A DNA stretch of 15,837 nucleotides from Clostridia bacterium (GCA_017432405.1 JAFRJF010000144.1:1-15837); one strand, 5' to 3'; shown: positions 1-5,562, counted from the stretch's first letter. Program-made: numbers and translations. The notes: a model not told the origin generated them from the sequence alone.

Positions 1-102
1 ATCATCCGCATCATGCCGCTGCCGAAGATCAACCTGGACGAGATCACCACCCTGCTCAAGCAGGTAAAGGTCGTCGTCGCCGGCCTCAGCGTGGTCAAGT
101 GA
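1..102 (+). CDS. 3' end of an unidentified protein (partial)
   Basis: The window opens inside a reading frame that ends at TGA 100-102. Only the last 33 residues are visible, including MPLPKINLDEITTLLKQVK and then a short hydrophobic stretch ending VVAGLSVVK. No motif allows the family to be named. The codon use is GC-rich like the main genes of the window, and a strong factor-independent terminator follows 13 bases after the stop, so this looks like the true end of an expressed gene rather than a shadow frame. The product could be identified only with the upstream sequence. Confidence 0.6.
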   Translation: MIRIMPLPKINLDEITTLLKQVKVVVAGLSVVK

Positions 103-534
103 CATCACGTGACGACGCCCTCCGCAAGCGCTTGCGGAGGGCGTTTTTCATACAGCGCCAGTAACGCGCTGGCGAACGGTTCATGGAATATATAGGCCCC
201 GAGCCGATCTCTTCGCAGCCCTCTACGCTGATCTCCCGCGGGCGCCTCTTCACGTTCAACAGCTTGGTGAATCCCGTGACATCGAAGATGTCATAGACCA
301 CCGGGGATACATTCAACACGAGCGGGGCTTTTTTACGCTACCCAACAGACTCAAGAGTACCCGCAGTCCCGCCGAAGAGATGTACGCCAGCTTCTCCGCG
401 TCGATCGTGATTTCCCCGTCTTACGCTTCGTTCACAGCGGCCATGATCTCCTCTTCGAACGCCGAGACATTGGTCGAATCAATGCGACCTTCCAGCAGGA
501 AGGTCAGGCGACCGTTATCCAGCACCTTCTTCAA
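100..534 (-). pseudogene. Decayed STAS-domain (anti-sigma-factor antagonist-like) fusion gene
   Basis: Read on the minus strand, 531 to about 424 encodes VTLKKVLDNGRLTFLLEGRI and then DSTNVSAFEEEIMAAVNEA, followed by an in-frame TAA. The same frame continues with DGEITIDAEKLAYISSAGLR and VLLSL, which holds the SSAGL(R) hallmark of STAS domains (the serine is the phospho-acceptor in SpoIIAA-type proteins). About 320 the frame shifts and resumes as NVSPVVYDIFDVTGFTKLLN and then REISVEGCEEIGSG, the linker found in STAS proteins fused to a phosphotransferase-like domain. That second domain is missing. A different frame from about 180 to 100 reads HEPFASALLALYEK and may be the displaced C-terminal tail. 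The expected ATG before TLKK reads GTT behind an AGGAAAGGG ribosome site. Lost start, stop, frameshift and internal deletion together make it a pseudogene. The family call is from memory of the motif pattern. Confidence 0.8.
116..148 (+). terminator. Rho-independent terminator of the leading partial gene
   Basis: A perfect 28-base palindrome (116-143, arms CGCCCTCCGCAAGC and its complement) is followed by TTTTT at 144-148. The T-run is present only in the plus direction, so it terminates the gene that ends at 102. The same bases also lie in the possible tail of the decayed STAS gene on the other strand. Confidence 0.85.
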
Positions 535-585
535 AGTAACACGCCCTTTCCTGTTATGTAAAATGAGTGGATTTGTCAGGCATCT

Positions 586-619
586 AAAAAAACAGGGCCT
601 GATCTGACGACCAGGTCCT
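586..619 (-). terminator. Rho-independent terminator of ssrA
   Basis: On the minus strand, ten bases past the CCA end of the tmRNA, AGGACCTG (619-612) pairs with CAGGCCCT (601-594) with one mismatch and is followed by a run of seven T (592-586). It is placed to end the smpB-ssrA transcript. Confidence 0.75.
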
Positions 620-628
620 AAATAATAG

Positions 629-976
629 TGGAGCCGAGGGGAGTCGAACCCCTGTCCGAAGACCAGAAGACCAGAGCATCTCCGAGCGCAGTCTGTATAT
701 TGACATTCCCTCCACCGGACTCCCACAGACAGGATTCCGGCTTCAGTAGCTTCATAAAATCCCACCGTCCGCAAAGCTTGAGGCGGCTGGTTCCCTGCTT
801 TTACGACGCCGATGGCCTACGCCGCAGGAGGCTTAGGGTCGACGATCGCCGATTAAGCGGCGAGAGCTACGTTATTGTAGTCGTCAGTTCAATTTGTTTC
901 CCGTTGTCAGGCGGTTCAGGGCCGCCGCTCGCTTCTCTGTCCCTCCGCATCCCCGTCGAAACCAAAATACGGCCCC
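629..976 (-). ncRNA. ssrA: transfer-messenger RNA (tmRNA)
   Basis: tmRNA rescues ribosomes stalled on broken mRNA: it is charged with alanine, enters the A site with SmpB, then serves as template for a degradation tag. The minus-strand transcript begins GGGGCCGTATTTTGGTTTCG and ends with the T-arm GGTTCGACTCCCC and CGGCTCCA, CCA being encoded. The ends pair as a 7-bp acceptor stem with G3.U, the alanine identity pair. The tag frame ends in codons for DDYNNVALAA then TAA (codons 885 down to 853); the ALAA end is the usual ClpXP/ClpAP signal. An in-frame TGA lies two codons before the first GAC, so resume is at GAC (885-883) or the preceding ACT. The length, 348 nt, is normal for a one-piece tmRNA. 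smpB lies 39 bases upstream on the same strand. Confidence 0.95.
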
Positions 977-1015
977 GAGTTGGTGGAAGGTGTGAACTGT
1001 TGCTCCTTCCTGAAA

Positions 1016-1477
1016 TCATCCCCTGGCGCGCATCGTTCGCTCGATGTCGCGCTGGGCGTCGCGCTTGGCCATGTCGTCCCGCTTGTCGTACAGCTTCTTG
1101 CCCTTGCACAGCGCCAGCTCCAGCTTCATGCGTCCGTCCTTCAGGTACACGCTCAGCGGAATCAGCGCCAGGCCCTGCTGCATCACGCCCTGATGGGCCT
1201 TGCGAATCTCGGCCTTGTGCATCAGCAGACGCTTGGGGCGGAGGGGATCGGTGTTGAAATAGCTGCCCTTCTCATAGGGGCTGATGTGCATGCCGTACAC
1301 CAGCATCTCGCCATTCTTCACCGCGGCGTAGCAATCCTTCAGGCTGCACTTGCCAAGCCGTATGGACTTGACCTCCGTGCCCTTCAGCTCGATGCCCGCC
1401 TCCCAGGTCTCCAGGACGAAGTAATCATGCCGGGCGCGGCGGTTCTGCGCGACGACCTTGACGCCCTTCTGCGGCAT
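1016..1477 (-). CDS. smpB: SsrA-binding protein SmpB
   Basis: SmpB binds the tRNA-like part of tmRNA and carries it into the decoding centre of stalled ribosomes. The 153-residue product has the family pattern: an N-terminal basic MPQKGVKVVAQNRRARHDY, the OB-fold core with ETWEAGIELKGTEVKSIR and GMHISPYEKGSYFNTDPLRP, RKLL-like RPKRLLMHKAEI, and the basic C-terminal tail KKLYDKRDDMAKRDAQRDIE that acts in the mRNA channel. Length matches the family (about 150-160). The chosen ATG at 1477 has GGGAGGG eight bases upstream; the ATG seven codons earlier has no ribosome site. It is transcribed from the promoter at 1513-1541 and probably together with ssrA just downstream. Confidence 0.96.
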   Translation of the reverse strand: MPQKGVKVVAQNRRARHDYFVLETWEAGIELKGTEVKSIRLGKCSLKDCYAAVKNGEMLVYGMHISPYEKGSYFNTDPLRPKRLLMHKAEIRKAHQGVMQQGLALIPLSVYLKDGRMKLELALCKGKKLYDKRDDMAKRDAQRDIERTMRARG

Positions 1478-1512
1478 AACGGCTTCCCTCCCCTGCAACG
1501 CTTGCAGAAGCT

Positions 1513-1541
1513 ATTATACCACGTCCGGCCGGGTTTGTAAA
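1513..1541 (-). promoter_or_regulatory. Sigma-A-type promoter for smpB-ssrA
   Basis: On the minus strand TTTACA (1541-1536), a 17-base spacer, and a perfect TATAAT (1518-1513) lie 35 bases before the smpB start codon. It is back to back with the promoter of the ACT-domain gene; the two -35 boxes are 53 bases apart. Confidence 0.8.
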
Positions 1542-1594
1542 CCTATCGCAGCGATTTTTTCATTTCCGTCATAGGCGCCTTTTCGCGTCCGGGA

Positions 1595-1623
1595 TTGACT
1601 GGCGCCCGTCCGCGGGATATAAT
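1595..1623 (+). promoter_or_regulatory. Sigma-A-type promoter for the ACT-domain gene
   Basis: TTGACT (1595-1600), a 17-base spacer and TATAAT (1618-1623) form a near-consensus vegetative promoter 30 bases before the ATG at 1654. Confidence 0.8.
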
Positions 1624-1653
1624 GAAGGCATCAAACACTGCCGGAGGCTCGTT

Positions 1654-2097
1654 ATGAACATGCTCAACGATTACCTGATCGTGGAAAAATCGGCGCTGCC
1701 CGACTACTTCATCAAGGTCGTGGAGGCCCGGCGGCTGCTGGAATCGGGCGTCTACAGCCAAGTGATCGACGCCGTACATGCGGCAGGCATCTCGAGGAGC
1801 ACCTACTATAAATACAAGGACAAGATCCTGGAGCCCAGCCAGCTGACGGTCGGGCGCAAGGCTTCGCTGATGCTCCAGCTGAACCATCGGGCGGGCATGC
1901 TCTCGAAGGTCATGGGCACCCTGTCCGACTGCAACGCCAACATACTTACCATCACCCAGAGCCTACCCATCCGCGGCAAGGCCAGCATCATGCTCTCCAT
2001 CGACCTTTCACAGCTCAACCGGGGCATCGACGACATGGTGGACGAGCTGAGTGGGATTGAGGGGGTTGAGCAGGTAAGGCTGTTGGCGCTGGAGTGA
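1654..2097 (+). CDS. UPF0735 / ACT-domain protein (PheB-like)
   Basis: The 147-residue product matches the UPF0735 ACT-domain family, annotated in Bacillus as PheB. Residues 1-60 form a small helical head with LPDYFIKVVEARRLLESG and GISRSTYYKYKDKI, a helix-turn-helix-like stretch; residues about 70-147 form an ACT domain (SLMLQLNHRAGMLSKVMGTL, then NANILTITQSLP, and a final beta strand in VEQVRLLALE). ACT domains commonly bind amino acids, so a role in sensing an aromatic amino acid is plausible, but the ligand is not shown by the sequence. GGAGG sits seven bases before the ATG. It is a single gene with its own strong promoter, divergent from smpB; no operon partner survives downstream. Confidence 0.88.
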   Translation: MNMLNDYLIVEKSALPDYFIKVVEARRLLESGVYSQVIDAVHAAGISRSTYYKYKDKILEPSQLTVGRKASLMLQLNHRAGMLSKVMGTLSDCNANILTITQSLPIRGKASIMLSIDLSQLNRGIDDMVDELSGIEGVEQVRLLALE

Positions 2098-2102
2098 AAG
2101 TA

Positions 2103-2472
2103 TATACAATCCATAAACCTGTATGGCATATGTGCGACCACCGAGATCGTCCTGTCCCAAAACTACGATGATGCATATCTATCTCATATTGAAAAGGATT
2201 TGAGATCGCACGTAACACAGCATAATCAAAGTGTTGCAAAGCTCCAGGGAAAGCTTGAAAAGAGCCTCTCGCCTGCTCCGGGATTGCCGATTTTCCAGCA
2301 GAAGGCCGATCCCAAGGTGAAAGATCTGATCAAGGAGATATCGTCTATACTGGGCGATAAATCCCCAGTCAAGGGTTTCGAGGATATAATAAAGCAGATA
2401 CGCAAATCCATGACAACCAAAATAGAGTATATTGTAGAAAAAAGCGGGGCCATATACCAGCGCAAAGCGTGA
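2103..2472 (+). pseudogene. Orphan C-terminal gene fragment, low GC
   Basis: The frame following the ACT gene's TGA stays open without a stop from about 2098 to TGA 2470-2472. It reads TTEIVLSQNYDDAYLSHIEK, then a lysine-rich helical stretch with VKDLIKEISSILGDK and FEDIIKQIRKSMTTKIEYIV, ending IYQRKA. No ATG or GTG with a ribosome site opens it; the only candidates are TTG 2200 (weak) and codons inside the same frame. Base composition is clearly poorer in GC than the neighbours, with AAA, ATA and AGA codons that are rare around it. This looks like the C-terminal end of a foreign gene left after a deletion that reached the ACT gene's stop codon. I do not recognise the family. A short intact gene starting at TTG 2200 (90 residues) is the alternative. 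Confidence 0.5.
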
Positions 2473-2504
2473 ATTGATTGTTATTGTTCAGTTGTTGGCA
2501 AATA

Positions 2505-2711
2505 CTGATCTGTCGGGGAGAGGGATTAGGGATTAGGGAATAGGGATTAGAAATAGTGGCTGGCGCATGGTAGAAACAAACGCCATCCTATAAATCACGA
2601 ATAATCGTCTGCTCCGTCGCGGGAACGGTCGCTCTATTCCTCTTAGTACCTCGGTGCGCGACTTTTCCTAATCCCTAATCCCAAATCCCTGCGCGTCAGC
2701 GCGACAAATCA
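2505..2711. repeat. About 207-bp element with inverted GGGATTA-repeat ends (MITE-like)
   Basis: The left end reads CTGATCTGTCGGGGAGA then four GGGATTA-type units (to 2550). The right end, read from the other strand, starts TGATTTGTCGCGCTGACGCG (2711-2692) and then has GGGATTTGGGATTAGGGATT (2689-2670). The ends are therefore imperfect inverted repeats of about 45 bases. No reading frame of note lies between them. The left end recurs at 15803 and the outer right-end motif recurs at 10890-10925, so this is one copy of a dispersed family. A non-autonomous, transposase-less element is the simplest reading; no target-site duplication was firmly found. Confidence 0.6.
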
Positions 2712-2797
2712 ATTTTACCATTTGAATAGAAGCATTCGATTTATAGTTTAATATGCTGCCATAGAATGACATCTATACGGAAGTTAACACAAATGTA

Positions 2798-2831
2798 GGG
2801 GTACCACTTCGGTCCCCTTCTTTTGTTTTTT
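2798..2831 (+). terminator. Terminator-like hairpin without an adjacent gene
   Basis: GGGGTACC (2798-2805) pairs with GGTCCCC (2811-2817) around loop ACTTC with one bulged T, followed by TTCTTTTGTTTTTT. It is a plausible factor-independent terminator. The nearest plus-strand coding end is 326 bases upstream, so it probably belonged to a gene since lost, and now insulates the spoVA promoter. The remaining bases of 2473-2889 outside this hairpin and the repeat element show no gene. Confidence 0.5.
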
Positions 2832-2889
2832 GAATCGAAAGCAACACCAGTATGGAACGCTCTATTCATTTCCTCTTGCCTGCGCGCGT

Positions 2890-2919
2890 TCATAATTCAT
2901 CTGCAATCGAAGCATACTA
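2890..2919 (+). promoter_or_regulatory. Sigma-G-type forespore promoter of the spoVA operon
   Basis: TCATA (2890-2894), an 18-base spacer and CATACTA (2913-2919) match the sigma-G pattern (gHATR, 17-18 bases, CATnnTA), apart from the first base of the -35. Transcription would start near 2926, leaving about 30 bases before the small gene at 2957. In known endospore formers spoVA is a sigma-G operon, which supports the call. Confidence 0.7.
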
Positions 2920-2956
2920 CCGACGACAGGCATCAAAACAGGAAAGGATCACCATC

Positions 2957-3082
2957 ATGAACCGACAAAACTTACCTTCAACTACCACAGTAGCGGACAT
3001 GCCCATCTTATTCACTGAAATCCGCATGCCGACGCGCTCGGGCAGGCACGACCTTCGCAACGAACGGGAGGTGCGTCCATGA
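2957..3082 (+). CDS. Possible 41-residue small protein, first cistron of the spoVA operon
   Basis: ATG 2957 is preceded by AGGAAAGGA seven bases upstream and opens a 41-codon frame (MNRQNLPSTTTVADMPILFT ... NEREVRP) whose TGA (3080-3082) overlaps the spoVAC ATG as ATGA. The same overlap arrangement joins the later spoVA genes, which suggests translational coupling. The peptide has no membrane segment or known motif, a Thr/Ser-rich start and a basic, arginine-rich end. The frame is open further upstream (to 2852), but that extension crosses the promoter and lacks a ribosome site. It may be a real small sporulation protein, or only a leader peptide that feeds ribosomes to spoVAC. Confidence 0.5.
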   Translation: MNRQNLPSTTTVADMPILFTEIRMPTRSGRHDLRNEREVRP

Positions 3083-3537
3083 GCCGCCAGCCCTTGACAC
3101 CGGATGAATGCCACGAGCTGGTATCCAAGCTCACACCGCCCTCCCGCATGCTCCGCGGCTACTGGCGGGCCTTCTGGGTGGGCGGGCTGATCTGCTGTAT
3201 CGGGCAGGCGCTGACGCTGTGGGCCCAGCAGCTGAACCTGGGCGAGGTCACCGCGCCGATGTTCACCACCAGCTGCCTGATCTTCCTGGGCACCACGCTG
3301 ACGGGCATCGGCGTCTACGACCGCATCGGCAAATACGCGGGTGCCGGCTCCGCCATACCGGTGACGGGCTTCGCCAACTCCGTGGCCGCGCCGGCCATCG
3401 AATTCCAACGGGAGGGCGCGGTGATGGGCGTCGGCGCGCGGCTGTTCACACTGGCCGGGCCGGTGCTGGCCTACGGCATCGGCGCGTCGGTGATCGTATG
3501 CGTCGTCTATTGGCTGGTCAGGGGGTGGGTGCTGTGA
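3079..3537 (+). CDS. spoVAC: Stage V sporulation protein AC
   Basis: SpoVAC is a small integral membrane protein of the forespore inner membrane, part of the SpoVA channel for Ca-dipicolinic acid (DPA); the Bacillus protein has been described as mechanosensitive. The 152-residue product has the family features: an N-terminal cytoplasmic segment with LVSKLTPPSRMLRGYWRAF, the signature FWVGGLICCIGQ at 32-43, then hydrophobic segments near 55-78, 85-107 and 120-150, and IPVTGFANSVAAPAIEFQRE at 94-113. Length is typical. The ATG has GGGAGGT seven bases upstream and overlaps the stop of the small gene before it; its own stop overlaps spoVAD. It shares FxVGGLIC...GQ and PxTGFxxS with SpoVAE, to which it is related. 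Confidence 0.95.
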   Translation: MSRQPLTPDECHELVSKLTPPSRMLRGYWRAFWVGGLICCIGQALTLWAQQLNLGEVTAPMFTTSCLIFLGTTLTGIGVYDRIGKYAGAGSAIPVTGFANSVAAPAIEFQREGAVMGVGARLFTLAGPVLAYGIGASVIVCVVYWLVRGWVL

Positions 3538-4553
3538 GCCATGTCGGAGAGCAGACATTTGTCTACGAGCATCCCCCCGCCATCGTTTCCCACGCCAGCA
3601 TCGTCGGCCCCAAGGAGGGGCGCGGCCCATTGGCAAGCTGGTTCGACACGGTGCTGGAGGACGATCTTCTCGGGCAGAAGAGCTGGGAGCTGGCGGAGAT
3701 GGAGATGGTGCGCCGGTGTGCCAAAAACGCCATGAATCAGGCGCAGCTGTCCGATGAGGACGTGCAGGCCATGCTGGGCGGCGACCTGAACAACCAGATC
3801 ATCGCATCGTCCTTCGCCGCGCGCACGCTGGGCATCCCCTTTATCGGGCTGTACGGCGCTTGCTCTACCTTCGTACAGGCCCTGGTGATGGGCGCCGCGC
3901 TGATCTCGGGAAGCTTCCTTGAAAATGCCCTCTGCGTCGCCTCCAGTCACTTCTGCACGGCGGAGCGCCAGTTCCGCTTCCCGCTGGAGCTGGGCACCCA
4001 GAAGCCGCCCCAGGCCTCCCGAACCGCCACCGCCTGCGGCGCAGCGCTGCTCTCGGCGAATGGCAATGAGAACGCCCTGCGCATCGCCTCGGGCACCGTG
4101 GGGCGGGTGATCGACCTGAACATCACCGACGCCAACCACATGGGCGCTGCCATGGCCCCGGCGGTGTTCGACACCATCGCCGCCCACCTGTCCGACACGG
4201 GCCGCACGGCGGAGGACTATGACCTGATCGCCACCGGCGACCTGGGCTGGATCGGTCGGGATCTGCTGCTGGCGCTGGCCGACGCGGCCGGCATCGACCT
4301 GCCCCCCGAAAAGCTGATCGACTGCGGCGCAAGCCTGTACTATCAGGAGCAGGACACCCACGCCGGCGGCAGCGGCTGCGGTTGCGTGGCTTCCGTCAGC
4401 TGTTCTTGGCTGATGAAGCGGATGGAGGCCGGTGAGCTGAACCGGCTTCTGCTGGTGGGCTCCGGAGCCATGCTCTCCCCCACCAGCAGCCAACAGGGCC
4501 AGAGCGTGCCGGGCATCGCCTACGCCGCATGCATAGAGAGGAGCAATGTATGA
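3534..4553 (+). CDS. spoVAD: Stage V sporulation protein AD
   Basis: SpoVAD is the soluble, thiolase-fold SpoVA subunit that binds DPA on the outer face of the spore inner membrane. The product from GTG 3534 is 339 residues, the usual family length. Visible family features are SHASIVGPKEGRGPL near 19-33, the thiolase-like nucleophile-region motif GLYGACSTF at 105-113 (Cys110), ASSHFCTAERQFRFPLE at 136-152, DANHMGAAMAPA at 199-210, TGDLGWIGRDLL at 234-245 and the Cys/Gly stretch THAGGSGCGC at 275-284. The longer open frame that begins at 3108 is a shadow of spoVAC. The GTG overlaps the spoVAC TGA (GTGA) behind GGGGGTGGG. The stop overlaps the spoVAE ATG, so the three genes form a tightly coupled operon. 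Confidence 0.96.
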   Translation: MSHVGEQTFVYEHPPAIVSHASIVGPKEGRGPLASWFDTVLEDDLLGQKSWELAEMEMVRRCAKNAMNQAQLSDEDVQAMLGGDLNNQIIASSFAARTLGIPFIGLYGACSTFVQALVMGAALISGSFLENALCVASSHFCTAERQFRFPLELGTQKPPQASRTATACGAALLSANGNENALRIASGTVGRVIDLNITDANHMGAAMAPAVFDTIAAHLSDTGRTAEDYDLIATGDLGWIGRDLLLALADAAGIDLPPEKLIDCGASLYYQEQDTHAGGSGCGCVASVSCSWLMKRMEAGELNRLLLVGSGAMLSPTSSQQGQSVPGIAYAACIERSNV

Positions 4554-4918
4554 ATACCCTTTGGATGTTCCTGAAGGCCTTCGTGGTCGGCGGCCTGATC
4601 TGCGATGTCGGCCAGCTTCTGATCATGCGAACCAAGCTGACCAATGCCCGCATACTTGTGCTGTTCGTGGTCTCCGGGGTCGTGCTGACCGCCGTGGGCG
4701 TCTACAAGCCCCTGGCCGACTTTGCCGGAGTCGGCGCGACGGTGCCGCTGACCGGCTTTGGCTATTCCCTGGCCATGGGGGCCATCGAAGCGGTGAACCG
4801 CTACGGCCTGATCGGCGCCTTCGTCGGCGGCATCACCCGCACCGCCGCTGGCATCACCGCCGCCGTGGTATTTGGGCTTTTGAATGCGCTGCTTTTCAAG
4901 CCGCACGCGAAGCCGTGA
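4550..4918 (+). CDS. spoVAE: Stage V sporulation protein AE (SpoVAEB type)
   Basis: This 122-residue membrane protein completes the minimal spoVAC-D-E set common in Clostridia. It has the signature FVVGGLICDVGQLLI at 11-25, hydrophobic segments near 33-52, 62-80 and 87-117, and VPLTGFGYSLAMGAIEAVN at 65-83. It is related to SpoVAC and acts with it in moving Ca-DPA into the forespore and out again at germination. The ATG overlaps the spoVAD TGA (ATGA) with GAGAGGAG upstream; an in-frame ATG seven codons earlier lies inside spoVAD and is not needed. The SpoVAA, AB, AEA and AF subunits known from Bacillus are not in this operon. Confidence 0.94.
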   Translation: MNTLWMFLKAFVVGGLICDVGQLLIMRTKLTNARILVLFVVSGVVLTAVGVYKPLADFAGVGATVPLTGFGYSLAMGAIEAVNRYGLIGAFVGGITRTAAGITAAVVFGLLNALLFKPHAKP

Positions 4919-4924
4919 AATCCT

Positions 4925-4954
4925 GTATATTCTCTGCTGGACCCGGCCATACTA
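4925..4954 (+). promoter_or_regulatory. Second sigma-G-type promoter, for the CotF-like pair
   Basis: GTATA (4925-4929), an 18-base spacer and CATACTA (4948-4954) fit the sigma-G consensus fully. It starts six bases past the spoVAE stop and has the same -10 and spacer length as the promoter at 2890. The predicted start near 4961 falls at the ribosome site AGGAGGTGA (4960-4968), giving a leader of only about 14 bases. Confidence 0.7.
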
Positions 4955-4974
4955 CCCTCAGGAGGTGAGGGAAC

Positions 4975-5148
4975 ATGAGTCCCAAGGAATTGCAGTATAT
5001 CGAAGATGCCCTCGGGCATGAACAGTTTCTGACCAGCCAGTGCCAGCAGGCGGCGAGCCAGCTGACCGACCCCGAGCTGAAGAGCTGCGTGAACCGGATG
5101 CTGTCCAAGCACCGCGAGCTCTTCGGCAAATTCTATCAACTGGTGTAA
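4975..5148 (+). CDS. Small CotF-like N-terminal-type spore protein
   Basis: The 57-residue product begins MSPKELQYIEDALGHEQFLT and continues with a helical stretch SQLTDPELKSCVNRMLSKHR, ending FGKFYQLV. This pattern (helix with LxYIEDxLxxEQ, then DPELKxxxxxxxxKH) is that of the short partner proteins found beside CotF-like genes in Clostridia. An AGGAGGTGA ribosome site lies six bases before the ATG. Its neighbour follows after 14 bases, so the two are co-translated. In Bacillus CotF is a single protein of about 160 residues that is cut in two; here two genes together give a similar length. Whether they form a coat layer or act in the forespore core is not shown, though the sigma-G-type promoter hints at forespore expression. 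Confidence 0.75.
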   Translation: MSPKELQYIEDALGHEQFLTSQCQQAASQLTDPELKSCVNRMLSKHRELFGKFYQLV

Positions 5149-5162
5149 GGGAGGCAAGCGCA

Positions 5163-5414
5163 ATGAACGATCAGTCGATCATGGAAAACATCCTGCTGAC
5201 CACGAAGGGCGTGTGCGACCTGTATATGCACGGCGCGATCGAGTCCGCCACCCAGAACGTGCAGAGCACCTTCGATACCGCGCTGAACGACAGCCTGTGC
5301 ATGCAGAGCGACATCTACCAGAAGATGTCCCAGAAGGGCTGGTACCCCGCCCAGCAGGCCGATCAGCAGCAGATCAACCAGGTGCGCCAGAAGTACGCCA
5401 ACAAGTGCTGCTGA
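5163..5414 (+). CDS. CotF-family spore protein (Coat_F)
   Basis: The 83-residue product has the CotF pattern: NDQSIMENILLTTKGVCDLY at 2-21, HGAIESATQNVQSTFDTALN at 23-42, then QSDIYQKMSQKGWYPAQQAD at 48-67 and a short tail ending NKCC. It is predicted to be all helix, as in the Coat_F family. GGGAGG stands nine bases before the ATG. It forms an operon with the 57-residue gene before it and ends at a strong terminator. Three cysteines (17, 82, 83; another at 46) could cross-link. CotF relatives in Bacillus include both coat proteins and sigma-G-dependent proteins, so forespore expression from the promoter at 4925 is not in conflict with the family. Confidence 0.85.
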   Translation: MNDQSIMENILLTTKGVCDLYMHGAIESATQNVQSTFDTALNDSLCMQSDIYQKMSQKGWYPAQQADQQQINQVRQKYANKCC

Positions 5415-5423
5415 CAGGCGCAA

Positions 5424-5464
5424 TGCCCCGCGACCGAAGCATTCAGTCGCGGGGCAATTTTTTT
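5424..5464 (+). terminator. Rho-independent terminator after the CotF-like pair
   Basis: TGCCCCGCGAC (5424-5434) and GTCGCGGGGCA (5446-5456) form a perfect 11-bp stem with an 11-base loop, followed by ATTTTTTT. It lies ten bases past the stop at 5414. Confidence 0.92.
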
Positions 5465-5486
5465 CAGGCTTCTTCCCGGGTCCGGC

Positions 5487-5513
5487 ACCCTTTTGCCCCG
5501 GGGGCATAGGATG
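5487..5513 (+). promoter_or_regulatory. Sigma-K-like mother-cell promoter
   Basis: AC (5487-5488), a 16-base spacer and CATAGGATG (5505-5513) match the sigma-K pattern AC-N16/17-CATAnnnTA except for the last base. It sits 50 bases before the ATG of the cysteine-rich gene. The motif is short, so chance is possible; a late sporulation role of the gene would fit it. Confidence 0.45.
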
Positions 5514-5562
5514 CAGTGTGGGCCGGCAATCCCGCCGCCCGAACCCGCAAGGAGGAATGCTC

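Noticed and set aside
421..774. 117-residue minus-strand frame joining tmRNA sequence to the STAS remnant
   Set aside because: Its first 75 residues are translated tmRNA and terminator; only the last part is true STAS sequence, which belongs to the pseudogene.
628..1257. 209-residue plus-strand frame across tmRNA and smpB
   Set aside because: It lies antisense to a certain RNA gene and a certain protein gene; the product shows no domain.
2521..2550. GGGATTA runs as telomere or CRISPR-like repeats
   Set aside because: They are direct heptamers with no spacers, inside inverted ends of a short element; nothing suggests a linear end or a CRISPR array.
2852..2956. Longer form (76 residues) of the small gene before spoVAC
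   Set aside because: The extension crosses the sigma-G-type promoter and lacks a ribosome site; ATG 2957 has one.
3108..3533. Upstream extension of spoVAD in the same frame
   Set aside because: It overlaps spoVAC almost completely, encodes Arg/Gly/His-rich filler, and the SpoVAD family length fits the GTG at 3534.
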